A DNA stretch of 64,000 nt from Streptomyces sp. 1-11 (GTDB lineage: Bacteria > Actinomycetota > Actinomycetes > Streptomycetales > Streptomycetaceae), in the NCBI RefSeq assembly GCF_007176755.1, contig NZ_BJTV01000008.1, forward strand, positions 248,001-312,000, written 5' to 3'. Of this stretch, positions 16,770-25,956 are shown one piece after another. Each line of letters starts with the position of its first letter. The first letter of the stretch is position 1. The position numbers and the translations under genes were made by a program. Below the pieces are notes generated by a model. The model had not been told where the DNA came from, did not search any database, and saw only the letters and a program-made list of their open reading frames with translations.

Positions 16770-17252
16770 TCAGCGGTGTGTGTAGGGGGCTGTCATGCCG
16801 CGGCCGGTCTGGCCGGCCTCGGCCTTGCGGGTCGCGGCGATCGCGGCGAGGGCGAGGAGCGTGGCGATGGCGCCGGCGACGACGTTGTTGACGATGGTCT
16901 TGGTCGTGGCGACACTACCGGCGACGACCCAGGGGGCGATGATCGTCCAGATACCCAGGATGCAGGCGCCCCAGGCCATGCTGTGGGTCCGCTCGTAGGC
17001 TCGGCCGAAGCCCCCGCTCATGAGCAGGGCGTAGGCGATGCCCACGACGAGATTGGTGACCGCGAGGGTGGACAGGGCGTTGAAGCCGGTGATCCAGGGC
17101 GAAGCGGCCATGTAGATGCCGGTGAGGAAGGCGAGGGTGCCAACGGCCTGCCCCTGGGGGGTGCTGGTGGCGCGCTCGGCCATCTCGTGGCGCATTCGCA
17201 TGTCGACGATGTCGGGGTGCGTCTCCATGGACGGCCCGTGGGAAGTGGTCAT
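16770..17252 (-). CDS. SPW repeat membrane protein
   Basis: A start at 17252 (MTTSHGPSMETHPD, preceded by a GAAGG) gives 160 aa. After a hydrophilic ~45-residue N-terminus there are about four transmembrane helices in two SPW-type repeats: TGIYMAASPWITGF and LGIWTIIAPWVVAG. The function of SPW proteins is unknown. It is divergent from a TetR-EamA pair whose operator lies within about 160 bp of its start. Confidence 0.78.
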   Translation of the reverse strand: MTTSHGPSMETHPDIVDMRMRHEMAERATSTPQGQAVGTLAFLTGIYMAASPWITGFNALSTLAVTNLVVGIAYALLMSGGFGRAYERTHSMAWGACILGIWTIIAPWVVAGSVATTKTIVNNVVAGAIATLLALAAIAATRKAEAGQTGRGMTAPYTHR

Positions 17253-17409
17253 TGCCTTCACCTCGGAACGAGTGGCGCTCATTTCGCCCGCCGGGTACCC
17301 AGCCACCACGGCGAAACCGGACTTAACGCCCAGCAATGTGTGGTCCATGTCACATCGGCGCCCGGCCGTCTCCTGAACGGAATGGCCGAGACCCCGCCCG
17401 TGACCTAAT

Positions 17410-17431
17410 CTAGGTAGACCTACCTACCTAG
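17410..17431. promoter_or_regulatory. TetR operator candidate
   Basis: CTAGGTAG and CTACCTAG form a perfect 8-bp inverted repeat with a 6-nt spacer ACCTAC, ending 5 bp before the first ATG of the TetR gene. TetR proteins commonly bind such sites to repress themselves, so this is probably an autoregulatory site controlling the TetR-EamA operon. Confidence 0.7.
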
Positions 17432-17436
17432 TTTGG

Positions 17437-18048
17437 ATGGTCATGGGCGAGACCGACATGAGTACGACGACCCGCGGCAGGCGGCGCCCGGCGCGGGAGC
17501 GGCTGCTGGAGGCGGCGGCCAGGCGCTTCTACGCCGACGGCGTGGCGGCGACCGGCATCGACACGATCACCGCCGAGGCAGGCGTCGCCAAGATGAGCCT
17601 GTACAACAACTTCTCCTCCAAGGCCGAGCTGGTCCGCGCCTACCTCGACGCCCGGCACGAGGAGTGGCTCGGCCTCTACCGGGCGCGGCTGGAGCCGTCC
17701 CGAGGGCCCAGGGACGGCGTCCTGGCGGTGTTCGACGCGTACGCGGACCACGCCGCGTACGCGTACGAACGGGGTTTCCGCGGCTGCGGCCTGCTCAACG
17801 CCGCCGCCGAGCTGCCCGCCGGGGACGAGGGCCGGGCCGTGGTCCGCGCCCACAAGGAGGAGGTCGAGCGCCTGATCGCCGGGCACCTGGACGAGCTGCT
17901 GCCCGGCCGCCCCGAAGAGGCCCGCGCGACGGCCGAGCACCTGTCCTTCCTCCTGGAGGGCGCGATGGCACGCGCCGGCCTCGAAGGGGACGGCGAGCGC
18001 CTGCGGCACGCCCGCGCGCTCGCGGCCGGCCTGCTGGACCGGTTGTGA
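17437..18048 (+). CDS. TetR family regulator
   Basis: Up to 203 aa from ATG 17437; ATG 17458 (MSTTTRGRRRP) is an alternative and neither has a strong ribosome site. The N-terminal helix-turn-helix reads RERLLEAAARRFYADGVAATGIDTITAEAGVAKMSLYNNFSSK (quoted here only as its overall span, residues ~19-62), with a C-terminal ligand domain containing FRGCGLLNAAAELP. Its stop overlaps the EamA transporter start by 4 nt, so it probably regulates that exporter. Confidence 0.85.
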   Translation: MVMGETDMSTTTRGRRRPARERLLEAAARRFYADGVAATGIDTITAEAGVAKMSLYNNFSSKAELVRAYLDARHEEWLGLYRARLEPSRGPRDGVLAVFDAYADHAAYAYERGFRGCGLLNAAAELPAGDEGRAVVRAHKEEVERLIAGHLDELLPGRPEEARATAEHLSFLLEGAMARAGLEGDGERLRHARALAAGLLDRL

Positions 18049-19046
18049 GCGGCGCCGGTCGCGCCCGGTCCGCGGGCACGGGAGCGCTGTGCGTGCTGGC
18101 GGCGTCCGTGCTGTGGGGCACGACGGGAACGGCCGCCACCTTCGCGCCGGAAGCCGGCCCACTGGCCATCGGCGCCGTCGCCATGGGGATCGGCGGGCTC
18201 CTGCAAGCCCTCGCCGCCGCGCGGCCGACCCTTCGCAGCGTGCCGCGTCTGCGGGCGCAGCGCGGGACGGTGCTGCTCGGCGCCGTCTCGGTGGCCGTCT
18301 ACCCGCTGGCCTTCTACAGCTCCATGCGCCTGGCCGGGGTCGCCGTGGGCACCGTGGTGTCGATCGGCACCGCGCCACTGGCCTCGGCGGTGATCGAGCG
18401 GGTCGCGGACCGGCGCCGCCTCACACGCCGCTGGACGCTCGCCGCCCTCCTCGGCCTGCTCGGCACGGCCTCGCTGTGCGTCGCGGAGACGTCCCACGCC
18501 TCCGACGGCGCCGGGCACCGGTCCGTGGCCGGCATGCTGCTCGGAATCGGCCTGGGACTCGTGGCGGCGGCCACGTACGCCCTGTACTCGTGGGCCGCGC
18601 ATCGGCTGATCACCCGTGGGACACCCCCACGCGCGGCGACGGGCGCGGTGTTCGGACTCGGCGGGCTGCTCCTGGTCCCCGTCCTGCTGGCGACCGGAGC
18701 CCCGCTCGTGCACTCCTGGACCGGGGCGGCCGTCGGCCTCTACATGGCGCTGGTCCCGATGTTCACCGGCTACGTCTTGTTCGGCTGGGGGCTCGCGCAC
18801 GTGCCGGCGAGCACGGCCACCACTCTGTCCCTGCTCGAACCGGCGGTCGCGGCCGTCCTCGCGGTCCTCGTCGTCGGCGAACGGCTCCCCGCGCTCGGCT
18901 GGACCGGCATCGCGCTCGTCATCCTGTGCCTCGCCGTCCTCACCGCACCGACACGCGCCGGCGCCGGGAAGCGGGACGCGGTGAGCCGCCCGGAGGAGGC
19001 ACCCGCGCCGGCGCCGGCGCACACGGCCGGGAGCGGGCCCGGCTGA
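18045..19046 (+). CDS. EamA/DMT superfamily transporter
   Basis: GTG 18045 overlaps the TetR stop (GTGA). The 333-aa protein has ten predicted helices in two EamA halves, including ALCVLAASVLWGTTGTAATF at the start and YVLFGWGLAHVPASTATTLS with the conserved LEP (LSLLEPAVAAVLAV) near the end. DMT permeases usually export amino acids, nucleosides or drugs. Regulation by the co-transcribed TetR is likely. A 35-residue Pro/Ala tail ends the protein. Confidence 0.85.
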   Translation: MSGAGRARSAGTGALCVLAASVLWGTTGTAATFAPEAGPLAIGAVAMGIGGLLQALAAARPTLRSVPRLRAQRGTVLLGAVSVAVYPLAFYSSMRLAGVAVGTVVSIGTAPLASAVIERVADRRRLTRRWTLAALLGLLGTASLCVAETSHASDGAGHRSVAGMLLGIGLGLVAAATYALYSWAAHRLITRGTPPRAATGAVFGLGGLLLVPVLLATGAPLVHSWTGAAVGLYMALVPMFTGYVLFGWGLAHVPASTATTLSLLEPAVAAVLAVLVVGERLPALGWTGIALVILCLAVLTAPTRAGAGKRDAVSRPEEAPAPAPAHTAGSGPG

Positions 19047-19113
19047 GGACGGGGGAAGCGCAGGGGCACGCGCCCGGAGGGCACCGCGGGTCGCGCCGCG
19101 CCGCCTCTTCCGG

Positions 19114-21195
19114 CTACGGCGCGAGCGGCTGCGCCCGGGCGACGAGCAGGGCGACGTCGTCGTGGCCGGTCGAGTGCCGCAGCCGCCCCAGGAGCCGGTC
19201 GCAGGTCTCCTCCACGGTGCTGCCCGCCTCCGCCAGCAGCCGCAGCAGGGCGTCGAGGCGGTCGTCGATGGGGTCGTCGCGGGTCTCGACCAGGCCGTCG
19301 GTGTAGAGGACGAGCTGGTCGCCGGGGCTCAGGGCGATGGTCGTGGTGTCGAAGGGCGCGCCGCCGACCCCCAGCGGCACCCCGGTGGGCAGGTCCAGCA
19401 GTTCGGGCGGCCGGCCGGCCCGGACCAGGACCGGGGGCAGGTGACCGGCGGACGCCAGGTGCAGCCGGGTGCGGCGGGGGTCGTAGACGGCGTACAGGCA
19501 GGTGGCGATGTAGGGGTCGAGGCCGAGCGTGATCCTGTCGAGGTGGGTCAGGACGCGCGCCGGGTCGAGGTCCAGATCGGCGAGGGTGGAGGTGGCGGTG
19601 CGCAGCCGGCCCATGGTGGTGGCCGCGTCGATGCCGCTGCCCATCACATCCCCGACCGTGAGCACGGTGCGTTCGCCGTCCAGCGGGATCACGTCGTACC
19701 AGTCGCCGCCCACCTGGCTGAACGCCTGGGCGGGCCGGTAGCGCGCGGCCACCTCCAGGCCGGGATGGCGGGCCGGCAGACGCGGGAGCAGGCTGCGCTG
19801 GAGGGTCTCGGCGGCGCTGCGGATGTGCTCGTGCAGGACGGCGTTGTCGATGCTCAGCGCGGCGGTCGCGGCGAGCTCGCAGGCGAGGGCGAGGTCGTCC
19901 TCGTCGAACGGCTGGGGGTTGCGGGCGCGGGCCAGGCCCATCACGCCGATGACGTTGTCCCGGGCGATGAGCGGGACGGCCATGTCGGTGTGCACACCGG
20001 CCCGGGCGAGCAGGCCGGCCTTGCCGGCGTCGGCGGCGATGCGGCCGTGGCCGCCGCTGCCCACATGGGTGATCAGCAGCGGCCTGCGGGTGCGGACGCA
20101 GTGGGCCGCCGGGTGGTCGGCGTGGTACGTGGTGAGGCAGCCGGGCGGGACGATCGCCTCGCCGGCCTCGCTCGGATAGGCCGTCTTGACCGCCATGGCA
20201 CGGAACTGGGCGGGGCCCTCGTCCAGCTCCGCGCGGCCCGTCTGCAGGACGGAGTCCAGGAGGTCCACCGCGACCATGTCGGCCAGACCGGGCACGACGA
20301 CGTCGGCCAGTTCCCGTGCCGTCCGCTCCACCTCCAGGGTCGTGCCGATATGGGCCGAACCGTTCGCCATCAGTCGCAGCCGCTGCTGCGCCCGGTCCGC
20401 TCGCCGGCCGGCCTCGTAGCGGTCGGTCACGTCCACCACCACGTTGGCGATGCCCAGCACGTGCCCGTGCGTGTCCTCCAGCCGGTACATCGACACCGCC
20501 CAGGCGCGGTCGTTGTCCGGGTCGGCCGCGGTGCGGCCCACCACCTGCCGGTCCACGACGGGCACGCCGGTCGCCAGGATCTCCCGCATCGCGGACTCCG
20601 CGCCCGAGAACGGCTCGCCGGGCAGGACCTCCCGGAAGGCGCGGCCCACGTGCTCCGCCTCGGGCAGTCCGTGCATCTTGGCCATCGCCGGGTTGACGGC
20701 CAGGTAGCGCAGTTCGCTGTCCAGGACGGACAGTCCGACCGGCGCCTGCGAGACCAGCCGGGTGGACAGCGCCACCTTGCGCTCCACCTGCCGCAGCGTG
20801 GCCCGGTCGGTGGCCAGGCCCAGGGCGTAGTGGTCGCCCAGATGGTCCGTGAGCCGCATGTTGCGGAACTCCACCATGCGGGTACTGCCGTCCTTGTGCC
20901 GGACGGGAAACGCCCCCGCCCAGCCCCGGCCGGACACCATCACCTCGGCGAAGAGGCTGATCGCCGCGTCGCGGTGCTCGGGGTGCAGCAGCAGCGGCGC
21001 CGCGTACTGCCCGACCGCCTCCTCCCCGGCGTAGCCGAACAGCTCCTCGGCCTGTGGGCTCCACATGTCGATACGGCCGTCGGCCTCCAGCAGCACCGCC
21101 GCGACACCCAGCAGGTCCAGCAACCCGCTCGGCTCGGCGACGGTGCTCTCCACGCGGTCCGCCGCCCACCGCGGGCGCTGCTCGGCTCGGCTCAT
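19114..21195 (-). CDS. PAS-PAS-GAF-PP2C serine phosphatase
   Basis: A 693-aa cytoplasmic signalling phosphatase. A PAS domain (about 22-130) has LEADGRIDMWSPQAEELFGY; a second (about 145-265) has VLDSELRYLAVNPAMAKMHG; a GAF domain spans about 275-440; the SpoIIE/PP2C domain spans about 455-690 with VGGDWYDVIPL, VGDVMGSGIDAA, YTDGLVETRDD and TGHDDVALLVA. This is a common Streptomyces arrangement for phosphatases acting on STAS antagonists. It is convergent with EamA and not next to its substrate. Confidence 0.88.
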   Translation of the reverse strand: MSRAEQRPRWAADRVESTVAEPSGLLDLLGVAAVLLEADGRIDMWSPQAEELFGYAGEEAVGQYAAPLLLHPEHRDAAISLFAEVMVSGRGWAGAFPVRHKDGSTRMVEFRNMRLTDHLGDHYALGLATDRATLRQVERKVALSTRLVSQAPVGLSVLDSELRYLAVNPAMAKMHGLPEAEHVGRAFREVLPGEPFSGAESAMREILATGVPVVDRQVVGRTAADPDNDRAWAVSMYRLEDTHGHVLGIANVVVDVTDRYEAGRRADRAQQRLRLMANGSAHIGTTLEVERTARELADVVVPGLADMVAVDLLDSVLQTGRAELDEGPAQFRAMAVKTAYPSEAGEAIVPPGCLTTYHADHPAAHCVRTRRPLLITHVGSGGHGRIAADAGKAGLLARAGVHTDMAVPLIARDNVIGVMGLARARNPQPFDEDDLALACELAATAALSIDNAVLHEHIRSAAETLQRSLLPRLPARHPGLEVAARYRPAQAFSQVGGDWYDVIPLDGERTVLTVGDVMGSGIDAATTMGRLRTATSTLADLDLDPARVLTHLDRITLGLDPYIATCLYAVYDPRRTRLHLASAGHLPPVLVRAGRPPELLDLPTGVPLGVGGAPFDTTTIALSPGDQLVLYTDGLVETRDDPIDDRLDALLRLLAEAGSTVEETCDRLLGRLRHSTGHDDVALLVARAQPLAP

Positions 21196-21356
21196 CGGGC
21201 TCGCTCCCTTCCCTCGCCGCGGAGGAACCCCCTACAGCACAGCACGTGCGGAGGCGGCGCGCCGCCTCCGCCGCCCCGCCGGTGGGACGGGCGGCCCGCA
21301 CCGGCCGCGGGCCGGTCCCCGCCGCCGGCGGAGTGAACGGGGCGTGTCCATCATGC

Positions 21357-22301
21357 TCACAGCCCGAACAACTTCGCCGCGTTGTCGTGGCAGACCGCCC
21401 GCAGCCACTCCCGTCCGAGACCGAGGCGCTCCAGGGCGTGCAACTGGTGCGCGTACGCGTAGGGAATGTTGGGGAAGTCGGAGCCGAGCAGGACGCGGTC
21501 GCCGAGCCGGGCGAGCCGGGACAGGGCCCGGGGCGGGAACGGCATGAGCTTCTCGGTGAAGTCGGTGAACACCATCGTCGTGTCCAGCCGCACCTGCTCG
21601 TACCGCTCGGCAAGTCCGAGGAAGTCCTCGTACTCGGGCATTCCGAGGTGCGCGACGACCAGCCGCAGCCCCGGATGGCGCGCCAGCACCCGGGCGACCG
21701 GCCCGGGACCGGTGTGTTCGCCCGGCGCGGGACCGGAACCGCAGTGGATCACCACCGGGACCCCTGCCTCCGCCAGCGCCGCCCAGGCCGGCCGGAGCAG
21801 TTCGTCGGCCGGGTCGTACGCCCCGACCTGCACGTGTGCCTTGAACACGCGGGCGCCCGCGTCGAGGGCCTCACGGACGTAGCTCTCGACGCCGGGCTCG
21901 GGGTAGAGGGTGGCGGTGTGCAGGCAGTCCGGGGTGCGGCGGGCGAAGTCGGCCGCCCAGCCGTTCAGCCACCGGGCCATGCCGGGCTTGTGCGGGTAGA
22001 GCATCGACGTGAAGGCCCGGACACCGAACCGGCGCAGCAGGGCCGTGCGTTCCTCCTCCGCCTGCCGGTAGGTGATCGGCCACTCGAGGCCGGCGGTCAG
22101 CGGTCCCTGTTCGTCGAAGTAGTCCCAGACCTTGTGCAGGACGCGTTCGGGCATGAAGTGCGTGTGGACGTCGATCAGTCCGGGAAGACCGAGCCGGCGC
22201 CAGAAACGACGGACCTCCCCGGCCTCCTCGTCGCCGGAGGCCACGTCACCGGCCGGACCTCGCGAACCGGTCGCCCCGGGTGGCATGCGGTGATCATTCA
22301 T
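21357..22301 (-). CDS. Amidohydrolase (metal-dependent, TIM-barrel)
   Basis: The 314-aa protein from MNDHRMPPG (22301) has the amidohydrolase-2 signature: metal-binding HxH in LIDVHTHFMP, VFKAHVQVG, VVIHCGSG, VVAHLGMPE and the terminal Asp strand LLGSDFPNIPYAYA. The family includes decarboxylases and hydrolases acting on carboxylates and lactones; the substrate is unknown. It is divergent from an MHS transporter across a region holding a nested inverted repeat, so both may be controlled together. Confidence 0.78.
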   Translation of the reverse strand: MNDHRMPPGATGSRGPAGDVASGDEEAGEVRRFWRRLGLPGLIDVHTHFMPERVLHKVWDYFDEQGPLTAGLEWPITYRQAEEERTALLRRFGVRAFTSMLYPHKPGMARWLNGWAADFARRTPDCLHTATLYPEPGVESYVREALDAGARVFKAHVQVGAYDPADELLRPAWAALAEAGVPVVIHCGSGPAPGEHTGPGPVARVLARHPGLRLVVAHLGMPEYEDFLGLAERYEQVRLDTTMVFTDFTEKLMPFPPRALSRLARLGDRVLLGSDFPNIPYAYAHQLHALERLGLGREWLRAVCHDNAAKLFGL

Positions 22302-22398
22302 GCCCCCACGATCGGCTCCCGTGGCGTCGCGGGTCCACCCCCCCTGACGGCAGACCGGGACCACGGGACCTCCGCCGCGGGCCTGGTGGAGAACCCGG

Positions 22399-22447
22399 GA
22401 TCTCACATCGTGGTACTTGCTTTTCAGAAAGCAAGACGAGTGAGATC
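22399..22447. promoter_or_regulatory. Nested inverted repeats between divergent amidohydrolase and MHS genes
   Basis: An inner perfect repeat CTTGCTTT-TCAG-AAAGCAAG (22416-22435) is enclosed by an outer pair GATCTCAC (22399-22406) and GTGAGATC (22440-22447). The inner core is AT-rich for this genome. It may be a double operator or a structured 5' UTR; no adjacent regulator gene is present. Confidence 0.55.
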
Positions 22448-22551
22448 GTTTACCTCGCCCGCACAGGTCGCACGGTCTTTCGGCGAGGGGACGCGTGCGT
22501 GATCCGGGCCTTCGGCAACCGATCTCCACCTCGCGCGCGAAAGACCGAGCA

Positions 22552-23970
22552 ATGCCCGCACCAGCCACAGGCTCCGCCCAGACACCCGTCAATCCGCGGT
22601 CCCGCGTCCTCATCGCCAGTCTCATCGGCACGACGATCGAGTTCTACGACTTCTACGTCTACGCGACCGCCGCCGTCCTGGTCTTCCCCTCCCTCTTCTT
22701 CCCGGGCGGCGACCCCACCACGGCCCTGCTGTCGTCGTTCGCGGTGTTCGGCGCCGCGATGGTCGCCCGCCCGATCGGCGCCGTCGTCTTCGGGCACCTC
22801 GGCGACCGGCTCGGCCGCAAGCGGACCCTCGTGGTCTCCCTGCTCACGATGGGCCTCGCCACCCTGCTGATCGGCGTGCTCCCCACCTACGCGCAGGCCG
22901 GCTGGATCGCCACCGCGCTGCTCGTGCTCATGCGGCTCGCGCAGGGCTTCGCGCTCGGCGGCGAGTGGAGCGGCGCCGCGCTGGTCGCGACCGAGAACGC
23001 GCCCCGCGGCAAGCGCGCCCTGTACGGCACCTTTCCGCAGCTGGGAGCCCCGCTCGGCTTCATCATCGGCAACGGCCTCTTCCTGATCATCGGCGCCCTG
23101 CTCCCGTCCGCGGCCGGCGGCGACCCCACACAGCCCTCCGACGCCTTCGTCAGCTGGGGCTGGCGCATCCCGTTCCTGTTCTCCGCGGTGATGGTCGCCA
23201 TCGGCCTGTGGGTGCGGTCGCGGCTCGTCGAGTCCGAGGTGTTCGCCAAGACCCGCGAGGCCGGCAAGGTGCGCAAGCTGCCGCTCGCCACCGTGGTCCG
23301 GGGCCACTGGAGGCAGCTGGTCCTCGGCACCTTCTTCATGCTGGCCACGTACGTGCTTTTCTACCTGATGACGACGTTCTCGCTGAGCTACGGCCGCACC
23401 CCGAAGGACGCCGCCGTGCCGGGCCTGGGCTACAGCTACACCACGTTCGTACTGATGATGATCTTCGGCGTGCTGTTCTTCGCCGTGTTCACCCTGGTCT
23501 CCGGCCCGCTCGCCGACAAGTACGGCCGACGGACCACCCTGCTGTGGGTCACCGCCGCGATCGTGGTCTTCGGGCTGGTCTGGGTGCCGCTGATCGGTCT
23601 GGGCACGCTCGGCGTCGTCCTGTGGCTCGTGCTCGGCTTCACGCTGATGGGCATGACGTTCGGCCCGATGGGCGCGCTGCTGCCCGAGCTCTTCCCGACG
23701 AGCGTGCGCTACACCGGATCCGGCATCTCGTACAACGTCAGCTCCATCCTCGGGGCGGCCGTCGCCCCGTTCATCGCGGTGGCGCTGTGGAAGGCCGGCG
23801 GCGGCTCCCCCTGGCTGGTCGGCGTCTACCTCTCCGCGATGGCGGTGCTGACGCTGGTCGCGCTCTTCCTCGGCGAGGAGACCAGGGACGTCTCCCTCGA
23901 CGAGGGCGAGGCCGTGTCGGCGGGCGACGGCGCGCGCACCCCGGCGGCCTCCTCCGCCATCGCCCCGTAG
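22552..23970 (+). CDS. MHS family MFS transporter
   Basis: The 472-aa protein begins MPAPATGSAQ at 22552; an in-frame GTG at 22495 would add 19 residues with no better ribosome site. It shows the metabolite:H+ symporter hallmarks: IGTTIEFYDFYVYATAA in helix 1, GHLGDRLGRKRTLV loop 2-3, RLAQGFALGGEWSGAAL in helix 4 and ADKYGRRTTLL in loop 8-9, with 12 helices. Relatives import proline/betaine, shikimate or dicarboxylates. Divergent from the amidohydrolase, which could process the imported compound. Confidence 0.87.
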   Translation: MPAPATGSAQTPVNPRSRVLIASLIGTTIEFYDFYVYATAAVLVFPSLFFPGGDPTTALLSSFAVFGAAMVARPIGAVVFGHLGDRLGRKRTLVVSLLTMGLATLLIGVLPTYAQAGWIATALLVLMRLAQGFALGGEWSGAALVATENAPRGKRALYGTFPQLGAPLGFIIGNGLFLIIGALLPSAAGGDPTQPSDAFVSWGWRIPFLFSAVMVAIGLWVRSRLVESEVFAKTREAGKVRKLPLATVVRGHWRQLVLGTFFMLATYVLFYLMTTFSLSYGRTPKDAAVPGLGYSYTTFVLMMIFGVLFFAVFTLVSGPLADKYGRRTTLLWVTAAIVVFGLVWVPLIGLGTLGVVLWLVLGFTLMGMTFGPMGALLPELFPTSVRYTGSGISYNVSSILGAAVAPFIAVALWKAGGGSPWLVGVYLSAMAVLTLVALFLGEETRDVSLDEGEAVSAGDGARTPAASSAIAP

Positions 23971-24226
23971 CCCGGGACCCTCAGCGCCCGCCGCTCACCC
24001 GGCCCACACCCCCCTGGCCCCGGAGCCTCTGCTCCCGCCGCTCACCCGCCCGCACCTCGGCTTTCGGCTCCCGGCTCGCATTACGCCGCCGGGGGCCGTG
24101 GCGCGTCCGCCGACGCGGTGGGCGGTGGATTGAGCCACCACCGCGCGGGCAAGCGGACGTCACGGCGGCGGAGCCCGGACGGGCCCCACCGCGTCCGTCG
24201 GTTCGACCAGGGAGAGTGGACAGGGG

Positions 24227-24871
24227 ATGACGCGGGAAACGATCGCGGCGCCGGGAGGACCGTCCCGGCCGGCCGGGCGGGACGACGCCCCGACGCCGCC
24301 GCTGCGGCCGGGCGGGTACGACCCGGGCGACTACGCCCCGCTCGTCGTGCACAGCGCCGAGGAGGCCGGGGTGTCGGCGCTGCTGCTGATGGGAGTGCTC
24401 CACAACGAGGCGTACAAGCCCCACCACCCGCTGCTGGAGCGGCTCTGGCACTGGTGGAAGCCCGAGGCCTCCTTCGGCATCGCCAACATGCACCGGGCGA
24501 CGTTCGAGGAGGTGCGGCACGCGCACGGCCTGACGGGCCGGTGGGAGGACCTGCGCGACGACCCCGCGTTCGCCGTGCGGGCGGCGGCCCTGCACCTGAA
24601 GGACCTCGACCGGCGACTGCCCGAGCGGCACGTACGCCGGTACAGCCGGGACGAACTCCTCGCCCTCGGCTACAACGCCGGTGAGCGCAACATGCGGGCC
24701 TTCGCCCGCGGCGTGCCCCCGGGCCCCATGGCCCGGTCCTACCTCCGCCGCCTGCGGGCCAACCGCCGCCGTTCGGCCAGGGCGCTCGCGGCGGTCGCCG
24801 GCCCGGACACCCCCGTTTCCCGGGCCGTGACGACACGGCCGGCCAGCGGCGATCGGGCAAATGGGGCATAA
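24227..24871 (+). CDS. Lytic transglycosylase-like (SLT fold) protein
   Basis: A 214-aa protein with a soluble lytic transglycosylase core: catalytic Glu in LLLMGVLHNEAYKPH, then FGIANMHRATFEEVR, RAAALHLKDLDRRLP and LLALGYNAGERNMRAFARG. No signal peptide is seen after the Pro-rich N-terminus, which is odd for a peptidoglycan enzyme; a non-classical or cytoplasmic role is possible. An AGGGAG lies upstream of the ATG. It is the first gene of a plus-strand run with hemerythrin and DUF2267 genes. Confidence 0.65.
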   Translation: MTRETIAAPGGPSRPAGRDDAPTPPLRPGGYDPGDYAPLVVHSAEEAGVSALLLMGVLHNEAYKPHHPLLERLWHWWKPEASFGIANMHRATFEEVRHAHGLTGRWEDLRDDPAFAVRAAALHLKDLDRRLPERHVRRYSRDELLALGYNAGERNMRAFARGVPPGPMARSYLRRLRANRRRSARALAAVAGPDTPVSRAVTTRPASGDRANGA

Positions 24872-24937
24872 AGAGCATCCTGGGTGGGGGTGCGGGTAAC
24901 GGGATGTGAAAGTCACTCCGACAGGGAGGTGCATCCC

Positions 24938-25435
24938 ATGACGCCGACTCAGGACGTCGTCGAGATGATCCTGGAGGATCACCGGACGATGGAGGACCTG
25001 CTCCGCCTGATGCGCAGCACGGAGGCCGATCGCCAGGGCGCGCTGCACGACTTCGCCCACCTGATGATCGCGCACGGTGAGGCCGGGAGAGCCTCGGTGC
25101 ACCCCGTGCTGGTGTCGTTCGAGGACGCCGGCACCGTCGAGCACGTCGAGGCCGCGCACCGGGAAGCCGTCAAGGTTCTCTTCGCGCTGCTCCACGTGGA
25201 ACGGATCGGCTCCGCCGAATGGGACTGGAGGCTCCAGCAGTTGGCCTCCGCCACCGCCCGGCACACGGACGCCGAGGAGCGCACCCTGGTCAACCGGGTG
25301 CGCGAGAGCCTCAGTCGGCGGTGCCGGGAGGAACTCGGCGCCGGCTTCGCCCGGACGGAGGCCGAGTTGCTGACGGCCCGGTGCGGCAGCGTCGCCAACG
25401 TGCACCGCATGGTCCACGACGCCGCACCCGTGTGA
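24938..25435 (+). CDS. Hemerythrin domain protein
   Basis: ATG 24938 follows a GGGAGG. The 165-aa four-helix protein has the HHE-type pattern: ILEDHRTMEDLLRLM, FAHLMIAHGEAGRASVHPVL, VEAAHREAV and ATARHTDAEERTLVNRV, giving the His/Glu ligands of a di-iron site. The second helix has HGEAGRASVHP in place of the usual HAxxEExxxYP, so metal binding may differ. Such proteins sense or store O2/NO or iron. Within a run of stress-type small genes. Confidence 0.75.
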   Translation: MTPTQDVVEMILEDHRTMEDLLRLMRSTEADRQGALHDFAHLMIAHGEAGRASVHPVLVSFEDAGTVEHVEAAHREAVKVLFALLHVERIGSAEWDWRLQQLASATARHTDAEERTLVNRVRESLSRRCREELGAGFARTEAELLTARCGSVANVHRMVHDAAPV

Positions 25436-25515
25436 TGTCCCGCCTGCTTCGTGAACACCCGGCGCCGGGGCCGTCCCGGCCGCCGCGGAGGACAGAGCCA
25501 CGACAGGAGGCCGTC

Positions 25516-25908
25516 ATGAACTGGACCCTGGACACCTTCCTCACCCAGGTCGCCGAACGCGCGGGCTACGACGGGCCGCGGCAGGGGGCCAGAGCCGTGC
25601 GCAACGTGCTGGAGGTCCTCGGCGCCCACCTGGTGGGCGACGACCGCACCGACCTGGCCGCGCTCCTGCCCGGCGGCTGCGGGGCACTGCTGACCGAGAG
25701 CGCGCCGGCCAGCGAGCCGCTGACACCGGCGTCGTTCGTCGAGGCCGTGGCCGACCGCAGCAACGAGGACCTCGACGAGGCGAGACGCGAGATCGACGCC
25801 GTGCTGCCCACCCTCGCCGAGGTGGCGGACCAGGCGCTGCTGCGCCGTCTGCTCACGCAGTTGCCGCCGGGCCACGCCGGTCTGTTCGGCCGCACCGAAC
25901 CCGGCTGA
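25516..25908 (+). CDS. DUF2267 protein
   Basis: ATG 25516 follows ACAGGAGG with 8-nt spacing. The 130-aa acidic, helical protein shows the DUF2267 layout: FLTQVAERAGYDGPRQGARAVRNVLEVLGAHL and two C-terminal LxxLPPGHAGLF-type helices (LLTQLPPGHAGLFG). DUF2267 proteins are widespread in actinomycetes and often stress-induced, but have no established function. It lies 80 bp after the hemerythrin gene, probably in one operon. Confidence 0.75.
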   Translation: MNWTLDTFLTQVAERAGYDGPRQGARAVRNVLEVLGAHLVGDDRTDLAALLPGGCGALLTESAPASEPLTPASFVEAVADRSNEDLDEARREIDAVLPTLAEVADQALLRRLLTQLPPGHAGLFGRTEPG

Positions 25909-25956
25909 CCGGGCCGCTCGCCCGCCCGGCGCCGGGTTGCGGAGTGAGGCCGCCGA

